34,319 nt of DNA from Clostridium saudiense (GCF_000577815.1 NZ_CBYM010000035.1:1-34319); one strand, 5' to 3'. Positions 1 to 11,449 are shown, counted from the stretch's first letter. Numbers and translations are program-made. The notes: generated by a model from the letters alone, not told the origin.

Positions 1-27
1 TATAAAATTATAAATTGGGGTGTAGGT

Positions 28-585
28 ATGAATAAGTTAAATGAAATATTAGAGTATAATAAAATGTTTGTAGAAAATAAAGAATATGAGAAATACAAAA
101 CAACAAAATATCCAGGTAAAAAATTAGTAATTTTATCTTGTATGGATACACGATTAATGGAATTATTACCAAAGGCACTTAATTTGAAAAATGGAGATGC
201 TAAAATAGTAAAAAATGCAGGGGCTACTATAATGCATCCATTTGGAAGTATAATAAGAAGTATTATAGTTGCAATTTATGAATTTAATACAGATGAGGTA
301 TTAGTAATTGGACATAAAGGATGTGGAATGAGCACTATAGATGGTGAAACTACAATTAATAAAATAGTTGAACGTGGGGTATCGAGAGAAACAATAGAAA
401 CATTGACGAACTCAGGTATAGATATAAAGAAGTGGTTACATGGATTTGATTCTATAGAACATTCAGTATTAGAAAGTATAGAGTTAATAAAAAAACATCC
501 ATTGGTACCTAAAGATGTAAAAGTGCATGGTTTAATAATGGATCCTGAAAGTGGAAAATTAGAAGTAATAAGTGAAGATTATTAA
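28..585 (+). CDS. beta-class carbonic anhydrase
   Basis: Predicted zinc enzyme of the cytoplasm that interconverts CO2 and bicarbonate. The 185-residue protein is compact, as is usual for the small beta-class enzymes of Firmicutes. The beta-class zinc ligands and dyad are visible: C38-x-D40-x-R42 (motif CMDTR) and H96-x-x-C99 (motif HKGCG). A GGGGTG ribosome binding site lies five bases before the ATG. The gene stands alone: its promoter would lie at or before the left edge, and the tRNA promoter at 622-650 starts a new unit. Bicarbonate is a substrate of carbamoyl-phosphate synthase (carAB at the far end of this window), but no regulatory link is visible. Family assignment is secure; physiological role is inferred from the family. 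Confidence 0.93.
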   Translation: MNKLNEILEYNKMFVENKEYEKYKTTKYPGKKLVILSCMDTRLMELLPKALNLKNGDAKIVKNAGATIMHPFGSIIRSIIVAIYEFNTDEVLVIGHKGCGMSTIDGETTINKIVERGVSRETIETLTNSGIDIKKWLHGFDSIEHSVLESIELIKKHPLVPKDVKVHGLIMDPESGKLEVISEDY

Positions 586-621
586 AAAATAAAAAAAATA
601 AAAAAAAATTTTAAAAATGTG

Positions 622-650
622 TTGACATAATTATTGGGCATTGATATAAT
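622..650 (+). promoter_or_regulatory. consensus sigma-70/SigA promoter for the tRNA-Ser pair
   Basis: TTGACA at 622-627 and TATAAT at 645-650 are both perfect matches with a 17-base spacer, 13 bases before the first tRNA. A match this good suits high constitutive stable-RNA transcription. Confidence 0.9.
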
Positions 651-662
651 AAATCTTGTCTT

Positions 663-753
663 GGAGAGATGGTCGAGTTGGTTTAAGGCACCGGTCTTGA
701 AAACCGGCGTGCGTGTGAGCGTACCCAGGGTTCGAATCCCTGTCTCTCCGCCA
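663..753 (+). tRNA. tRNA-Ser (UGA anticodon)
   Basis: Type II tRNA with a long variable arm. The acceptor stem GGAGAGA pairs with TCTCTCC, the anticodon loop 696-702 holds TGA at 698-700, the T loop reads TTCGAAT, and the CCA end is encoded at 751-753. It is the first of two serine tRNAs transcribed together. Confidence 0.96.
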
Positions 754-758
754 TAAGT

Positions 759-851
759 GGAGAATTACTCAAGTGGCTAAAGAGGCTCCCCTGCTAAGGG
801 AGTAGGCTGGATAATACTGGTGCGAGGGTTCGAATCCCTTGTTCTCCGCCA
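759..851 (+). tRNA. tRNA-Ser (GCU anticodon)
   Basis: Second serine tRNA, five bases after the first, again type II with a long variable arm. The acceptor stem GGAGAAT is closed by the GTTCTCC strand, the anticodon loop is at 791-797 with GCT at 793-795, and CCA is encoded at 849-851. With the UGA isoacceptor it covers UCN and AGY codons. Confidence 0.96.
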
Positions 852-882
852 AAAGCATCTAACGTTTGTTAGATGTTTTTTT
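852..882 (+). terminator. intrinsic terminator of the tRNA-Ser operon
   Basis: Perfect 8-bp stem (CATCTAAC 856-863 with GTTAGATG 868-875), four-base loop, then seven T. It directly follows the second tRNA. Confidence 0.9.
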
Positions 883-974
883 GCGTTTAAATAAAAGATA
901 TAGGTGCTAGTAATATTAATACATATATTTACAGTGTAAAAAAGATTTAATTCCAAATTTTCCATAATTAATAA

Positions 975-1003
975 TTGTAAACGTAATATTTAAATGGTAT
1001 ACT
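975..1003 (+). promoter_or_regulatory. probable promoter of the glucokinase gene
   Basis: TTGTAA at 975-980 and TATACT at 998-1003 with a 17-base spacer, 45 bases before the glucokinase start. The -10 matches 5 of 6 and the -35 matches 4 of 6. Confidence 0.6.
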
Positions 1004-1047
1004 TTTATATAGTTAAGATAGTATAACTTAAAATGGGAGGGTAATAA

Positions 1048-1989
1048 ATGGAAAAGAAATATGTTGTAGGTGTAGATTTAGGGGGAACTAAAATTTACAC
1101 AGCTTTAGTAGATTTAGAAGGAAATATTATAAAAGAAAAAACAGTTGAAACTTTAGCTAATGAAGGCGAACAAGCTGTTATGGGAAGAATAATAGATACT
1201 ATTAATTATGTTATAGATGGAACTGATAAAGATTCAATAAGATCAATTGGAATCGGTTCTCCAGGTCCGTTAGATGTTAAAAATGGTATTATAATTCAAA
1301 ATTCAAATTTACCTTTTAAGAACTTTGCAATAGTAAAGACAATAAGGGAAACATATGATTTACCAACTTATTTAGATAATGATGCTAATGTTGCTACATT
1401 AGGAGAGTTTATGTTTGGTGCTGGAAAAGGTACTGAAAACATGGTATTTATTACAGCAAGTACAGGAATCGGTGGCGGAGCTGTTTTAAATGGAAAATTA
1501 TTCAGAGGAGCTACAGGAAATGCATTAGAAGTTGGACATACAATAGTTGCAACTGAAGGGCCTAGATGTGGATGTGGAAACGTTGGATGTGCAGAGGCAT
1601 TTGGTTCAGGTACAGCAATTGGTAAGAGAGCTAAAGAAGCTGTAGCAAGTAATATAGAAACAACATTAAAGAACTATGAAGATGTAACGGCTAAAGAAGT
1701 ATTTAAAGAAGCAGCTAACGGAGATAGAGTTGCTAAGAATATATTAGAAACTTCATTAACTTATCTTGGAATAGCGGTAGCTAATACTATAACTAACTTT
1801 GACCCAGAAAAAGTTGTTATTGGTGGTGGAGTAGTTAATGGTGGAGATATAGTGTTAGACACTATAAGAAAAGTAGTTTCAGAAAGATGCATGAAAACTT
1901 TTGTTGAAAGCTGTACAGTAGAAAAGGCTGTTTTAGGTGGAAAAGCAGGAGTTTTAGGAGCTGCAGCTTTAGCAATAACTGAACAATAA
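1048..1989 (+). CDS. glcK: ROK-family glucokinase
   Basis: Predicted cytoplasmic sugar kinase that phosphorylates glucose with ATP for glycolysis. The 313-residue length is typical of ROK kinases. Visible signatures are the phosphate-binding DLGGTK at 10-15, the catalytic Asp in LDNDAN (D112), the sugar-binding EVGH (E161, H164), and the ROK zinc motif CGCGNVGC at 174-181. There is no N-terminal helix-turn-helix, so this is a kinase and not a ROK repressor. A GGGAGG ribosome binding site precedes the ATG. It is transcribed alone, between its own promoter and a strong terminator. Glucose is the best substrate guess from similarity to clostridial GlcK; another hexose such as N-acetylmannosamine cannot be excluded by reading. 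Confidence 0.88.
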   Translation: MEKKYVVGVDLGGTKIYTALVDLEGNIIKEKTVETLANEGEQAVMGRIIDTINYVIDGTDKDSIRSIGIGSPGPLDVKNGIIIQNSNLPFKNFAIVKTIRETYDLPTYLDNDANVATLGEFMFGAGKGTENMVFITASTGIGGGAVLNGKLFRGATGNALEVGHTIVATEGPRCGCGNVGCAEAFGSGTAIGKRAKEAVASNIETTLKNYEDVTAKEVFKEAANGDRVAKNILETSLTYLGIAVANTITNFDPEKVVIGGGVVNGGDIVLDTIRKVVSERCMKTFVESCTVEKAVLGGKAGVLGAAALAITEQ

Positions 1990-2003
1990 TAATAATTTTA
2001 ATA

Positions 2004-2053
2004 AAAGCTACAACACGTAGAGATTTTCTATAGGTGTTGTAGCTTTATTTTTA
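2004..2053 (+). terminator. intrinsic terminator after glucokinase
   Basis: Perfect 13-bp stem (2004-2016 with 2034-2046), 17-base loop, then TATTTTTT. It ends the single-gene glucokinase unit. Confidence 0.88.
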
Positions 2054-2131
2054 CAATAAATATATTATTTTAAAGTGGTAATTAGAAAAGTAGTTAAAAC
2101 AATAGTATTATTAATGTAGGGTGGGGTTAAA

Positions 2132-2650
2132 TTGATTTATGGAAAAAAAATATATTTAAGAGAAATATTAAAAGAAGATATTGATATAGCTTATAATTTA
2201 TGCTCTGATAGTGAAGTATTAAAATATAATGGTGATCAATATGGAGTATTATCAAAAAAATATATAATTGAACATTTAAAATATTTAAACATACCTTCAA
2301 GAAGGAATTATGTAATTGTAGATAAACAAAGTAATATTGTAGGCGTAATAATATATTCTGAAGATAAATATGCTAGAAATATATATAGCATTAGCATAAC
2401 TATAGGTAAAAAATATTGGCGTAAAGGATATGGAAGCGATGCAATACACACAATCTTAGGGTATTTATTTGGAAAAAGAAAAGCTCATAAAGTTGAGTTA
2501 GAAGTTGTAAGAGAAAATGAAGCTGCAATATTGTGTTATAAAAAGTGTGGCTTTATAGAAGAGGGAATAAGAAGAAGCAAATATTACTATCAGGGAAAAT
2601 ATCTAGACACTGTTGTGATGGGGATATTAAAAGAAGAATATAAATGGTAA
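2132..2650 (+). CDS. GNAT-family N-acetyltransferase (RimJ/RimL-like)
   Basis: Acetyl-CoA-dependent acetyltransferase of the RimJ/RimL-like (Acetyltransf_3) branch; the substrate cannot be read from sequence. The 172-residue protein opens with the typical [17 protein letters not shown] strand-helix and has the acetyl-CoA pyrophosphate loop R97-K-G-Y-G101, followed by an [17 protein letters not shown] C-terminal motif. Start choice: TTG at 2132 is preceded by a GGGTGGGG Shine-Dalgarno and gives the conserved N-terminus. The stop codon is 10 bases before addB, so it is probably the first gene of an operon with addB-addA. No functional tie to recombination is known to me. Confidence 0.82.
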   Translation: MIYGKKIYLREILKEDIDIAYNLCSDSEVLKYNGDQYGVLSKKYIIEHLKYLNIPSRRNYVIVDKQSNIVGVIIYSEDKYARNIYSISITIGKKYWRKGYGSDAIHTILGYLFGKRKAHKVELEVVRENEAAILCYKKCGFIEEGIRRSKYYYQGKYLDTVVMGILKEEYKW

Positions 2651-2660
2651 GGAGTTGCAT

Positions 2661-5600
2661 ATGGGAATTAGATTTATTTTTGGTAGAGCTGGTTCTGGAA
2701 AAAGTTATTATTGTTTAAATCAAATAAAGAAAAAGCTAGAAAATGATAAAAACAATAAGTTAATACTACTTGTACCAGATCAATATACATTTCAAACTGA
2801 AAAGAAATTATTAGAGCATATAGGAGAAAGAGCATTACTTAGAGCTGAAGTATTAAGCTTTAAAAGAATGGCTACAAGAGTATTTGATAGATGTGGTGGC
2901 AGGGCCATTAATGTAATAGAGGATTCAGGAAAAAATATGCTTATTTATAAACTATTAAAGGATAAGGGTGAAGAACTTCAATATTTTAATAGAATTAGTA
3001 AGCAACAAGGCTTTGTTGGAATAGTATCAAAGTCAATAACTGAATTTAAGAAGTACAATATTTCCGAGGAAATTTTGATAGAAAAAGAATCACAAATAGA
3101 TAATAAGGATTTAAAAGAAAAGGTAAATGACTTGGCATCTATTTATAAAATATTCAATGAAAATCTTCATAAGGGATATATAGATTCAGAAGATATATTA
3201 TCTATTTTAGCGAAAAAGTTGAAAGAATGTGAGCTATATAATGATGCAGAAATATGGGTAGATGAATTTACAACATTTACTCCACAGCAGTTAGAAGTTT
3301 TAAAGGTATTAGCTAAACAATGTAAAAATATAAATATTACTTTGTGTAGTGATGGTCAAATTCAGTTTACTGAAGGTGAAACAGATATATTTGACGTAAT
3401 AAAAAATACGGAAAATAGATTATTAAAAATGATGCAAGAAAATAATATTGCATATAAGGAGCCTGTTAACTTAAATAAAGAAAATATATATAGATTCAAA
3501 GAAAGTAAAGAGTTAGGGCATATAGAAAAATACTTTTTTAACTTTCCATTTAAAATATATAAGGGTGAATGTAAAGATATAAGTTTATATAAAGCAAATA
3601 ATAATTATTCTGAAATAGAATGGGTAGCTCAAGATATTTTAAGACTTGTTAGAGATAAAGGTTATAGATATAAGGATATAGCTGTTGTTTGTAGAGAAAT
3701 TGATAGTTACGATAAAATTACTTCTGTTATCTTTAATGAATATAATATTCCATATTTCCTTGATAAGAAGAGAGAGATATTAAGTAATCCATTAGTAGTA
3801 CTAATAATATCATCATTAGAGATATTAAGTACTAATTGGTCTTATGAAAGTGTATTTAAATATGTTAAGAGCGGACTTATAACATTAGAATCAACATATA
3901 TTGATAAATTAGAAAATTATATTTTAGCTAATGGGATAAAGGGATATAAATGGACTAGAGACTTAATAGGTAATACAGATGAGGAATTAACTCAAGAAGA
4001 AATTGAAATTTTTGAGTACATGGAAGAAATAAGAAGACCAATAATTAATTTATATAATAAAATAAAAGGCGATGTTACAGTAAGAAAGTATTGTACTGCT
4101 TTATATGAATTCTTATTAGAGATAAATGCATTTGAAACTATGGATAAGTGGTTAGAAAACTTTAATGAGCATGGAATGCAAGATAAGATTAAGGAGTATA
4201 CTCAAGTGCCATCTATAGTAATGGATATGTTAGATCAAGCTGTAGAAGTACTAGGTGATGAAAAGGTTGATTTAAAAACTTTTTCAAAGATATTAATATC
4301 AGGATTTGAAGAAAAAGAAATCGGTGTAATTCCTATGGCACTAGATCAAGTAAATATAGGGGATATAGCAAGAATAAAGGGTAGAGATGTAAAAGCACTT
4401 TATATAGTTGGTGCTAATGATGGTGTTTTACCATCAGCTAATAAGGATGAAGGAATATTATCTGATGAGGATAGACTTGAATTAAAACAATTAGGAATTG
4501 AACTTGCTAGTGATACACGAAGCAGAGTATTTGAAGAGCAATTTATGGTTTATACAGCTTTGACTATACCTTCAAATTACTTAATGATTACTTACCCTAT
4601 GGCAGACTTTGAAGGAAAGTCTTTAAGACCATCAATAATAATACCAAGATTAAAAAAGATTTTACCTAGATTACAAGAAGAAAGTGAAATATTTAATAAG
4701 AATTTACTTAACGATAAATATCATAATATAACGGCACCAACGCCAACATTTAATGAACTTATAGAAGCATTAAGAAAAGAATATGAGAAGGAAGAAATTG
4801 AGCCCCATTGGGTAGAAACTTTTAAGTGGTTTGAAGAAAGTGATGAATTCAAAGATAGAACTAAAATTATCTTTAATGGATTGAATTATACTAATTTAAT
4901 TGAAAGAATTCCAAGAGAAAAAATGAAGCAGCTTTATAGTAATGATAATGGAAGATTAATGTTTAGTGTTTCAAGAATAGAAAAATATGCTCAATGTCCT
5001 TTTAGCTATTATGTTCAATATGGATTAAAGGCTAAGGATAGAAAAGTATATGAATTTTCAGCTCCAGACTTAGGTTCATTTATGCATGATATATTAGATA
5101 AATTTACAAATAAAATAAAAAAAGAAAATATAGCATGGAGTGATTTAACTAAGGAGAGATGCAGTGAAATAGTTAATGAATTAGTTAATACTAAACTTAA
5201 GAATGAAACAAATTCTATATTAAATAGTAATAAGAAGTATCAATATTTCTCAGAAAGATTTAAAAAGACTATAAGCAAATCTGTAACTGTAATATCAGAG
5301 CAAATGAGAAAAGGTGAATTTGATATATTTAAGAGTGAATTTGACTTTGGTGATTTTAAAGATTCAGATCCAATAAAATTAGAATTGCCTTCTAAGGAGA
5401 CAGTTTATTTAAAGGGTAGAGTTGATAGAATTGATAAGGTTGAATTAAATGGAGAAACTTATATACGAATAGTTGATTACAAATCAGGTTCAAAAAGTTT
5501 TGATTTAAATGAATTATATTATGGCTTACAAATTCAGTTATTAGTTTATTTAGATGCAATACTAAAAAATTCAGAACAGATTTTAAAGACTCAATGTATG

Positions 5601-6092
5601 CCTGGTGGAATATTATATTTTAAAATAGATAATCCGATAATTAAATCTAAAAAGGCTTTAAGTGAAGAAGAAATCCAAGTAGAAGTATTAAAGAAATTAA
5701 AGATGGATGGATTATTATTAAAAAATGTAGAGCTTGTAAAAGCTATGGATAATGATATGGAAACATACTCATTAATAATTCCAGCTGCATTTAAGAAAGA
5801 TGGAGATTTTACAAGTACTAGTTCAGTGGTAACTGAATCACAATTTGAATTATTAAGAAATTATGTTAATGATAAAATGATTGAAATATGTGAAGAGATG
5901 CTTAGTGGAGAAGTTAAAATAGAGCCTTGTAAATCTTCAAAGGTAACGTATTGTGATTACTGTGATTATTCTGCAATTTGTCAGTTTGATACTTCAATAA
6001 GGGATAATAAGTATAAAATTATATTGAAGAAGAAAAAGGATGATTTATGGAATGCAATGGAAAACAAAGTGAAAGAGGAGGAGAGTAAGTAG
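2661..6092 (+). CDS. addB: ATP-dependent helicase/nuclease subunit AddB
   Basis: Subunit of the AddAB helicase-nuclease, which resects double-strand breaks and responds to Chi, replacing RecBCD in Firmicutes. At 1143 residues it has the usual length. Walker A GRAGSGKS lies at residues 8-15. The C-terminal nuclease has D939-Y940-K941, and the four iron-sulfur cysteines sit as C779 and C1098-x2-C1101-x5-C1107, the AddB pattern. Start choice: a TTG at 2655 abuts the AAGGAG (2649-2654), while ATG 2661 stands six bases behind it and gives [15 protein letters not shown], so 2661 is used. It is directly followed by addA (2-base gap). Confidence 0.96.
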   Translation: MGIRFIFGRAGSGKSYYCLNQIKKKLENDKNNKLILLVPDQYTFQTEKKLLEHIGERALLRAEVLSFKRMATRVFDRCGGRAINVIEDSGKNMLIYKLLKDKGEELQYFNRISKQQGFVGIVSKSITEFKKYNISEEILIEKESQIDNKDLKEKVNDLASIYKIFNENLHKGYIDSEDILSILAKKLKECELYNDAEIWVDEFTTFTPQQLEVLKVLAKQCKNINITLCSDGQIQFTEGETDIFDVIKNTENRLLKMMQENNIAYKEPVNLNKENIYRFKESKELGHIEKYFFNFPFKIYKGECKDISLYKANNNYSEIEWVAQDILRLVRDKGYRYKDIAVVCREIDSYDKITSVIFNEYNIPYFLDKKREILSNPLVVLIISSLEILSTNWSYESVFKYVKSGLITLESTYIDKLENYILANGIKGYKWTRDLIGNTDEELTQEEIEIFEYMEEIRRPIINLYNKIKGDVTVRKYCTALYEFLLEINAFETMDKWLENFNEHGMQDKIKEYTQVPSIVMDMLDQAVEVLGDEKVDLKTFSKILISGFEEKEIGVIPMALDQVNIGDIARIKGRDVKALYIVGANDGVLPSANKDEGILSDEDRLELKQLGIELASDTRSRVFEEQFMVYTALTIPSNYLMITYPMADFEGKSLRPSIIIPRLKKILPRLQEESEIFNKNLLNDKYHNITAPTPTFNELIEALRKEYEKEEIEPHWVETFKWFEESDEFKDRTKIIFNGLNYTNLIERIPREKMKQLYSNDNGRLMFSVSRIEKYAQCPFSYYVQYGLKAKDRKVYEFSAPDLGSFMHDILDKFTNKIKKENIAWSDLTKERCSEIVNELVNTKLKNETNSILNSNKKYQYFSERFKKTISKSVTVISEQMRKGEFDIFKSEFDFGDFKDSDPIKLELPSKETVYLKGRVDRIDKVELNGETYIRIVDYKSGSKSFDLNELYYGLQIQLLVYLDAILKNSEQILKTQCMPGGILYFKIDNPIIKSKKALSEEEIQVEVLKKLKMDGLLLKNVELVKAMDNDMETYSLIIPAAFKKDGDFTSTSSVVTESQFELLRNYVNDKMIEICEEMLSGEVKIEPCKSSKVTYCDYCDYSAICQFDTSIRDNKYKIILKKKKDDLWNAMENKVKEEESK

Positions 6093-6094
6093 AT

Positions 6095-9000
6095 ATGGCA
6101 GAAACTAAATGGACTAATGAACAGCTTCAAGCAATTGAAACTAGAAGATGCAATTTACTTGTAGCAGCCGCAGCAGGTTCAGGTAAAACAGCAGTTTTAG
6201 TTGAAAGAATTATAAGAATAATAACTGATGAAGAAAATCCAGTAGACATTGATAAGCTTTTGGTTGTTACTTTTACTAGTGCAGCAGCTTCGGAGATGAG
6301 AGAAAGAATAGCAGCTGCTATATCAAAAGCTTTAGAGAAAACTCCTAACTCTAAAAATCTTCAAAGACAGCTTACTTTATTGGGAAGAGCTAATATAACT
6401 ACTATGCATTCTTTTTGCTTAGATGTAATTAAAAATTATTTTTATACTATTGATTTGGATCCTAGCTTTAGAATCGGGGATGAGACAGAAGCGACCTTAA
6501 TGAAAAATGAAATAATAGAAGAGCTTTTTGAAGAGTATTATGAAGCGGATAATGAAGAATTTAAGGAATTAATAGAAGCATATAGTGGATCTAAAGATGA
6601 TGAAAAATTAAAAGAAATGATACTTTCTTTATATAGATTTTCTATGAGTGGACCTTGGCCTGAGAAATGGTTGATTGAAAAAGCAGAAGCTTTTAATATT
6701 ACTACTTTAGAAGAGCTTGATAAAAGTGAATGGGTAAAGGTATTAAAAGATAGCTTAAGAGTAGAATTAAATGGATTCTTAAATATGTATAAGAAGGCAA
6801 TTGAAATAATTAATGATACTGATGGATTAGAGCCATACTTAGATGCTTTTAATAGTGATTATGGATATTTAGAAAGAGCTTATGAAAGCTTAAAAGGAGG
6901 CTTAAATGATATTTATATTGCTTTAAATTCTATTTCATTTATTAAGCTAAAGACTGTTAAGAAGAATCAAGTTTCTGATGAAAATGCCCAAAATTCAGTT
7001 AAGGGGATAAGAGATTCAGTTAAGAAAAAAATAAAATCATTAATTGAAAATACATTTGAATTTACTCCACAGGAGGCCTTAGATGGAATAATAGGTGTGT
7101 ATCCTTTTATGAAAACTTTAGCTACTATAACTCGTGAGTTTTCAAGGAGATTTGATGAGAAGAAAAGAGAAAAAAATATATTAGACTTTAATGATTTAGA
7201 GCACCTTTGTTTGAAAATATTAATTGATAGGGATGAAAATAATAATATTGTACCTTCAAAGGTTGCAGAACATTTTATGGAGTTCTTTGATGAAGTATTA
7301 GTAGATGAATATCAAGATTCTAACAATGTTCAAGAAACTATAATAGATTTAGTTTCAAGAAGAAAATTAAAAGAGTCTAATGTATTTATGGTTGGTGATG
7401 TTAAACAAAGTATATATAGATTTAGACAGGCAAAACCTGAACTGTTTTTAGATAAATATAATAGATATTCTTTAGAGGATGGAAGTAAGAATAGAAAAAT
7501 TCAATTATATAAAAATTTTAGAAGCAGGCAAGAAGTTATAGAAGGCGTAAACTATATATTTAAAATGGTTATGTCAGAAACTGTTGGTGAACTTGAATAT
7601 ACAGATGAAGAAGCTTTGAATTTAGGTGCAAGTTTTAAGGCAACTGATGATGAAGATTCAATAGTAGGTGGAGAAATTGAACTTCATATATTAGATAAAT
7701 CGGGTATTGTTAAGGAAGAAGAAAGTGAAGTTGTAGATGAAGACAGTGAAGTGGTAAGTAAAGAAGAGGAAGAAGATATAGATGCTATTACCCTTGAAGC
7801 TAAAATTGTTGCAAAAAGAATAAAGGAATTATTTGAATCTAAAGATGGTAAAAAGTTTAAAGTATTTGATAAAGATACTAATGAATATAGAGATGTTAGA
7901 TATAAGGATATAGTTATTCTTTTAAGAGCAACAAAAAATTGGGCAGAGATATTTTTAGATGAATTAGGTTCAGAAGGAATTCCAGTGTATGCAGATACAG
8001 GTAGTGGATATTTTGAATCTATTGAAATTAGAACTATAATGTCACTATTAAAAATAATTGATAATCCACTTCAGGATGTACCTATGATAGGAACTTTAAG
8101 ATCACCTATAGTTGGATTTACAGCTGAAGAGTTAAGTGATTTAAGGTTATTAAATAAGGAGTTATATTTTTATGAAATAATAAAGGAAGTTTGCGAAGGT
8201 AACTATGAGGTAGATAATGAATTAAAGTTTAAATGTATTAACTTTATAGCTGCTTTAACTAAATGGAGGGAAAAATCTATTTATACTCCAATAGATGAAT
8301 TTATATGGTATTTATATATGGATACTGCATTTTATGGATATGTTGGAGCAATGCCTAATGGAAAGCTTAGACAGGCAAACTTAAAAATTCTTTTCCAAAG
8401 AGCAAAACAATATGAAAGTACTAGCTTTAAGGGATTATTTAATTTTATAAACTTTATTAATAAGTTAAGAAAGTCTTCTGGTGATATGGGAAGTGCTAAG
8501 GTTCTTGGTGAAAATGAAGATGTAGTAAGAATTATGAGTATTCATAAAAGTAAAGGGCTTGAGTTCCCAGTAGTATTTACTAGTGGAATGGGGAAACAGT
8601 TTAATTTAATGGATTTATCAAATTCTATCTTATATCATGAGGAATTAGGTTTTGGTCCTAGTTATGTTAATTTAGAAACTAGAAATTCATATTCAACGTT
8701 AGCAAAAGAAGCTATAAAGAAAAGAATAAGATTAGAGACTTTATCTGAAGAGATGAGAATACTTTATGTTGCATTTACTAGAGCAAAGGAAAAATTAATT
8801 ATTACTGGAGCAACTAGTAATTTAGAAAAAGCAATTAATAATTGGGTATCTTCAGCTTCATTAGATGAAAATATAGTATTACCTTCGGAAGTCTTAAAAG
8901 GAAAATCATATTTAGATTGGATTGCTATGGCAATGTGTAAACATACCTGTGGAGAAAAGTTAAGAGGGGTTACGGGTGCTACTAGAGATTTAATTACAAG

Positions 9001-9856
9001 TGACTTTTCCACATGGAATATAAAATTCTGGACTAAAGACTTATTAACAGTGGATAAAAATTTAGAGGCTGTGGATAAAATTGAAGAAGATAGTCTATTT
9101 ATAAACTCTGAAGATATAGTTGTTGATAAAGAAATAAAGAGAAGACTTGATTATAAATATAAGTTTATAGAAGGAGCAATGTTACCTAGTAATATTTCGG
9201 TTTCTGATTTAAAGAAAAAAGAATTTACTTATGGTGATGAGGTTCATGATACTGTAGAAGTATTTAAAGAAAAGGAAGTCTTAAAGCCTAAATTTTTAAA
9301 AGAAGAAAAAGGATTATCGGCAGCTGAAAGAGGAACTGTAATTCACTATGTTATGCAAAGATTAAATTATGATAGAGTAAATAGTGATTCTGAAATAAAA
9401 GCTCAAATTGAAGAAATGGTATTAGATAATTCATTAACTGAAAGGGAAGCTTCTGTTGTTTGGTATAAAAAAATATATAAATTCTTTATTAGTCCGTTAG
9501 GTGAAAGATTACTAAAATCTTATAAAGAAGGAAGATTGGTAAGTAGGGAATTACCTTTCTTTACTGAACTAAGTAGCGTAGAATATAATACTGAATTAAA
9601 TAAAGATGTTTATATTGATGAAAAGATTAGACTTCAAGGGATAATAGATTGTTTCTTTGAAGAAGAGGATGGAATAGTACTTTTAGATTATAAGACTGAT
9701 TATGTTGAAGAAGGTAATGAAGATGAGATTATTGAAAGATATAGATCTCAACTTAAGTACTATAAAGATGCTTTAGAAAAAATAACAGGGAAAAGAGTAA
9801 AGGAAAGTTATCTTTATTTATTTGGAATAGATAAAGGAGTTTTAGTAAAAGAATAA
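6095..9856 (+). CDS. addA: ATP-dependent helicase/nuclease subunit AddA
   Basis: UvrD/RecB-like motor and nuclease subunit of AddAB; forms the break-resection complex with the preceding addB product. The 1253-residue protein shows the superfamily 1 helicase motifs in order: Walker [10 protein letters not shown] (24-32), Walker B DEYQD (404-408), then [11 protein letters not shown], a HKSKGLEF motif, and the [15 protein letters not shown] motif VI. The C-terminal RecB-type nuclease has LLDYKTD with D1198 and K1200. A GAGGAGG ribosome binding site lies at the end of addB, so the two are translationally adjacent. An acidic, low-complexity insert ([17 protein letters not shown]) lies near residues 550-565, between helicase motifs. 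Nothing looks broken. Confidence 0.96.
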   Translation: MAETKWTNEQLQAIETRRCNLLVAAAAGSGKTAVLVERIIRIITDEENPVDIDKLLVVTFTSAAASEMRERIAAAISKALEKTPNSKNLQRQLTLLGRANITTMHSFCLDVIKNYFYTIDLDPSFRIGDETEATLMKNEIIEELFEEYYEADNEEFKELIEAYSGSKDDEKLKEMILSLYRFSMSGPWPEKWLIEKAEAFNITTLEELDKSEWVKVLKDSLRVELNGFLNMYKKAIEIINDTDGLEPYLDAFNSDYGYLERAYESLKGGLNDIYIALNSISFIKLKTVKKNQVSDENAQNSVKGIRDSVKKKIKSLIENTFEFTPQEALDGIIGVYPFMKTLATITREFSRRFDEKKREKNILDFNDLEHLCLKILIDRDENNNIVPSKVAEHFMEFFDEVLVDEYQDSNNVQETIIDLVSRRKLKESNVFMVGDVKQSIYRFRQAKPELFLDKYNRYSLEDGSKNRKIQLYKNFRSRQEVIEGVNYIFKMVMSETVGELEYTDEEALNLGASFKATDDEDSIVGGEIELHILDKSGIVKEEESEVVDEDSEVVSKEEEEDIDAITLEAKIVAKRIKELFESKDGKKFKVFDKDTNEYRDVRYKDIVILLRATKNWAEIFLDELGSEGIPVYADTGSGYFESIEIRTIMSLLKIIDNPLQDVPMIGTLRSPIVGFTAEELSDLRLLNKELYFYEIIKEVCEGNYEVDNELKFKCINFIAALTKWREKSIYTPIDEFIWYLYMDTAFYGYVGAMPNGKLRQANLKILFQRAKQYESTSFKGLFNFINFINKLRKSSGDMGSAKVLGENEDVVRIMSIHKSKGLEFPVVFTSGMGKQFNLMDLSNSILYHEELGFGPSYVNLETRNSYSTLAKEAIKKRIRLETLSEEMRILYVAFTRAKEKLIITGATSNLEKAINNWVSSASLDENIVLPSEVLKGKSYLDWIAMAMCKHTCGEKLRGVTGATRDLITSDFSTWNIKFWTKDLLTVDKNLEAVDKIEEDSLFINSEDIVVDKEIKRRLDYKYKFIEGAMLPSNISVSDLKKKEFTYGDEVHDTVEVFKEKEVLKPKFLKEEKGLSAAERGTVIHYVMQRLNYDRVNSDSEIKAQIEEMVLDNSLTEREASVVWYKKIYKFFISPLGERLLKSYKEGRLVSRELPFFTELSSVEYNTELNKDVYIDEKIRLQGIIDCFFEEEDGIVLLDYKTDYVEEGNEDEIIERYRSQLKYYKDALEKITGKRVKESYLYLFGIDKGVLVKE

Positions 9857-9869
9857 TTATTAAATAGAT

Positions 9870-9967
9870 AGGCTAGCAGAAAAATGATATGCTCCCTTTA
9901 TGGTAGACAGTTAAAATAATAAAGACTGTTACTTGAGAGGAGCATATCAGAACTTTGCTAGCCTTTA
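9870..9967. terminator. complex nested hairpin between convergent addA and cca; probable bidirectional terminator
   Basis: An outer 9-bp stem (AGGCTAGCA 9870-9878 with TGCTAGCCT 9956-9964, then TTT) encloses a second, separate 11-bp stem (TGATATGCTCC 9885-9895 with GGAGCATATCA 9939-9949). That in turn encloses a short ACAGT/ACTGT stem (9907-9911 with 9925-9929). The outer stem alone would be an ordinary terminator; the inner 65 bases look like an insertion into its loop (see findings). Confidence 0.65.
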
Positions 9968-9979
9968 GTGTATTATATA

Positions 9980-11320
9980 TTAAAGAAAGTTTTCAGAAAT
10001 TTTTAAAAGATTGTCCTTAGTATTTAGAGTTTTATCATCTAAAACTTTTTCTAATAAAAACGTTAGTATTTCTCCAATAATTTTTCCAGGTTTAATATTT
10101 AAATGTGTCATTAAATCAGAGCCAGTAACAGCTAAGTCTTTGATATAAAGTGGTTCTTTATTTTTAAGTATTAATTTTACTCTATCAGAAATATAATCTA
10201 CTTTTTTCAAGAAAGGAACTGGATCCCATAATGAATTTATATCAGCTTTTTGGAGTTCAAAAAGTGTAAATATATTTTCACTACCAACACGTATTAATAA
10301 TCTTTTGATTTCACCATCATTAGGCATATAATTAACATCTAAAACTAAGTGATCATAAATTATTTTAGAAACTTTGTCTATAGTATTATTATCAAATTTT
10401 AGTCTAGATAATATTGGTTTACATATTATTGCACCTTCTTGAGCATGACCAGGGAAGTAGCAATGACCATTAGGTAATTGCTTTAATGTATTAAGCTTAC
10501 CAACATCATGGAAAAGAGCTGATAATCTTAAGATTAAATCATTATTTGAAGTATTACTTATTACATTTAATGTATGATTAAAAACATCTCTATTATGATT
10601 ATTACAAAGAGGTGTATAACCAACCAAATTATAAATTTCAGGAATAATTATTTCAAGAATTCCAGTATCTTTAAGTAAATTCAAACCATCACAAGGATTG
10701 TCGGAAGTCAGGATTTTACATAATTCATCTCTAATACGCTCAATACTAATATTTTTTATTAGTTTATAATTTGATTTTATAGCTGCATATGTTGAATCAT
10801 CAATTTTAAATCCTAGCTGACAGCTAAATCTAATAGCACGCAACATTCTTAAAGCATCTTCTTGGAATCTTTTATTTGGATCGCCAACAGCCTTAATTGT
10901 TTTATTTTTTATATCATCTATACCATTAAAATAGTCTATAAGACCTTCTTTATTGTTATAAGCTAAAGCATTAACTGTAAAGTCACGCCTTGATAAATCT
11001 TCTTTTATGTTTGAAACAAATTCAACAGATTCGGGATGACGATTATCCAAATAATTTCCTTCTGTTCTGTAAGTAGTAACTTCTAGATTTTCATTATCTA
11101 ATACAACGGTAATTGTCCCATGTTTAATTCCCGTTGGTATTGTTTTTTCAAATAGTGATTCTGTTATGTTTGGTAAGGCAGAAGTGGTTATATCATAATC
11201 TTTAGGTGTTAAACCAAGTAAGCAATCTCTAACACATCCACCAACCATAAAGGCTTCATAATTATTTTTATAAAAAGTATCTATAATAAATTGAACGTTA
11301 TTTGGTATATTAATAAGCAT
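9980..11320 (-). CDS. cca: CCA tRNA nucleotidyltransferase (class II, HD domain)
   Basis: Adds or repairs the 3' CCA end of tRNAs. The 446-residue protein has the class II nucleotidyltransferase head: GG27-28 with R31-D32, DYD at 41-43 (metal-binding Asp), RRD at 111-113, and the nucleotide-template motif EDALR at 154-158. An ERIRDELCKIL segment (motif E) follows, then an HD domain with H271-D272 (FHDVGKL). The intact EDxxR template argues for a CCA-adding enzyme, though a split CC-/A-adding partner elsewhere in the genome cannot be ruled out. All tRNAs in this window already encode CCA, so repair is the likely main job. AAAGGA precedes the ATG. Confidence 0.92.
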   Translation of the reverse strand: MLINIPNNVQFIIDTFYKNNYEAFMVGGCVRDCLLGLTPKDYDITTSALPNITESLFEKTIPTGIKHGTITVVLDNENLEVTTYRTEGNYLDNRHPESVEFVSNIKEDLSRRDFTVNALAYNNKEGLIDYFNGIDDIKNKTIKAVGDPNKRFQEDALRMLRAIRFSCQLGFKIDDSTYAAIKSNYKLIKNISIERIRDELCKILTSDNPCDGLNLLKDTGILEIIIPEIYNLVGYTPLCNNHNRDVFNHTLNVISNTSNNDLILRLSALFHDVGKLNTLKQLPNGHCYFPGHAQEGAIICKPILSRLKFDNNTIDKVSKIIYDHLVLDVNYMPNDGEIKRLLIRVGSENIFTLFELQKADINSLWDPVPFLKKVDYISDRVKLILKNKEPLYIKDLAVTGSDLMTHLNIKPGKIIGEILTFLLEKVLDDKTLNTKDNLLKISENFL

Positions 11321-11392
11321 ATTAAATCATCCTTTAAAATAAATTGTTATTAATATATTTTAACATAAAGATTATGAAAAAAAGATAATAGT

Positions 11393-11444
11393 AAAAAATT
11401 AAGAGGTAGAAGTTAAATGAATTAGAATTTAGTTTCTACCTCTT
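11393..11444 (-). terminator. intrinsic terminator of the L,D-transpeptidase gene
   Basis: Perfect 11-bp stem (AAGAGGTAGAA 11401-11411 with TTCTACCTCTT 11434-11444). Read on the minus strand it is followed by AATTTTTTAC. It starts five bases after the stop codon of the upstream minus-strand gene and precedes cca. Confidence 0.8.
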
Positions 11445-11449
11445 AATAC

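Noticed and set aside
777..965. Minus-strand 62-codon frame across tRNA-Ser(GCU)
   Set aside because: It runs through the tRNA gene and its terminator, which fully explain the sequence.
2655..2660. TTG as the start of AddB
   Set aside because: The TTG directly abuts the Shine-Dalgarno; ATG 2661 has proper spacing and the family N-terminus.
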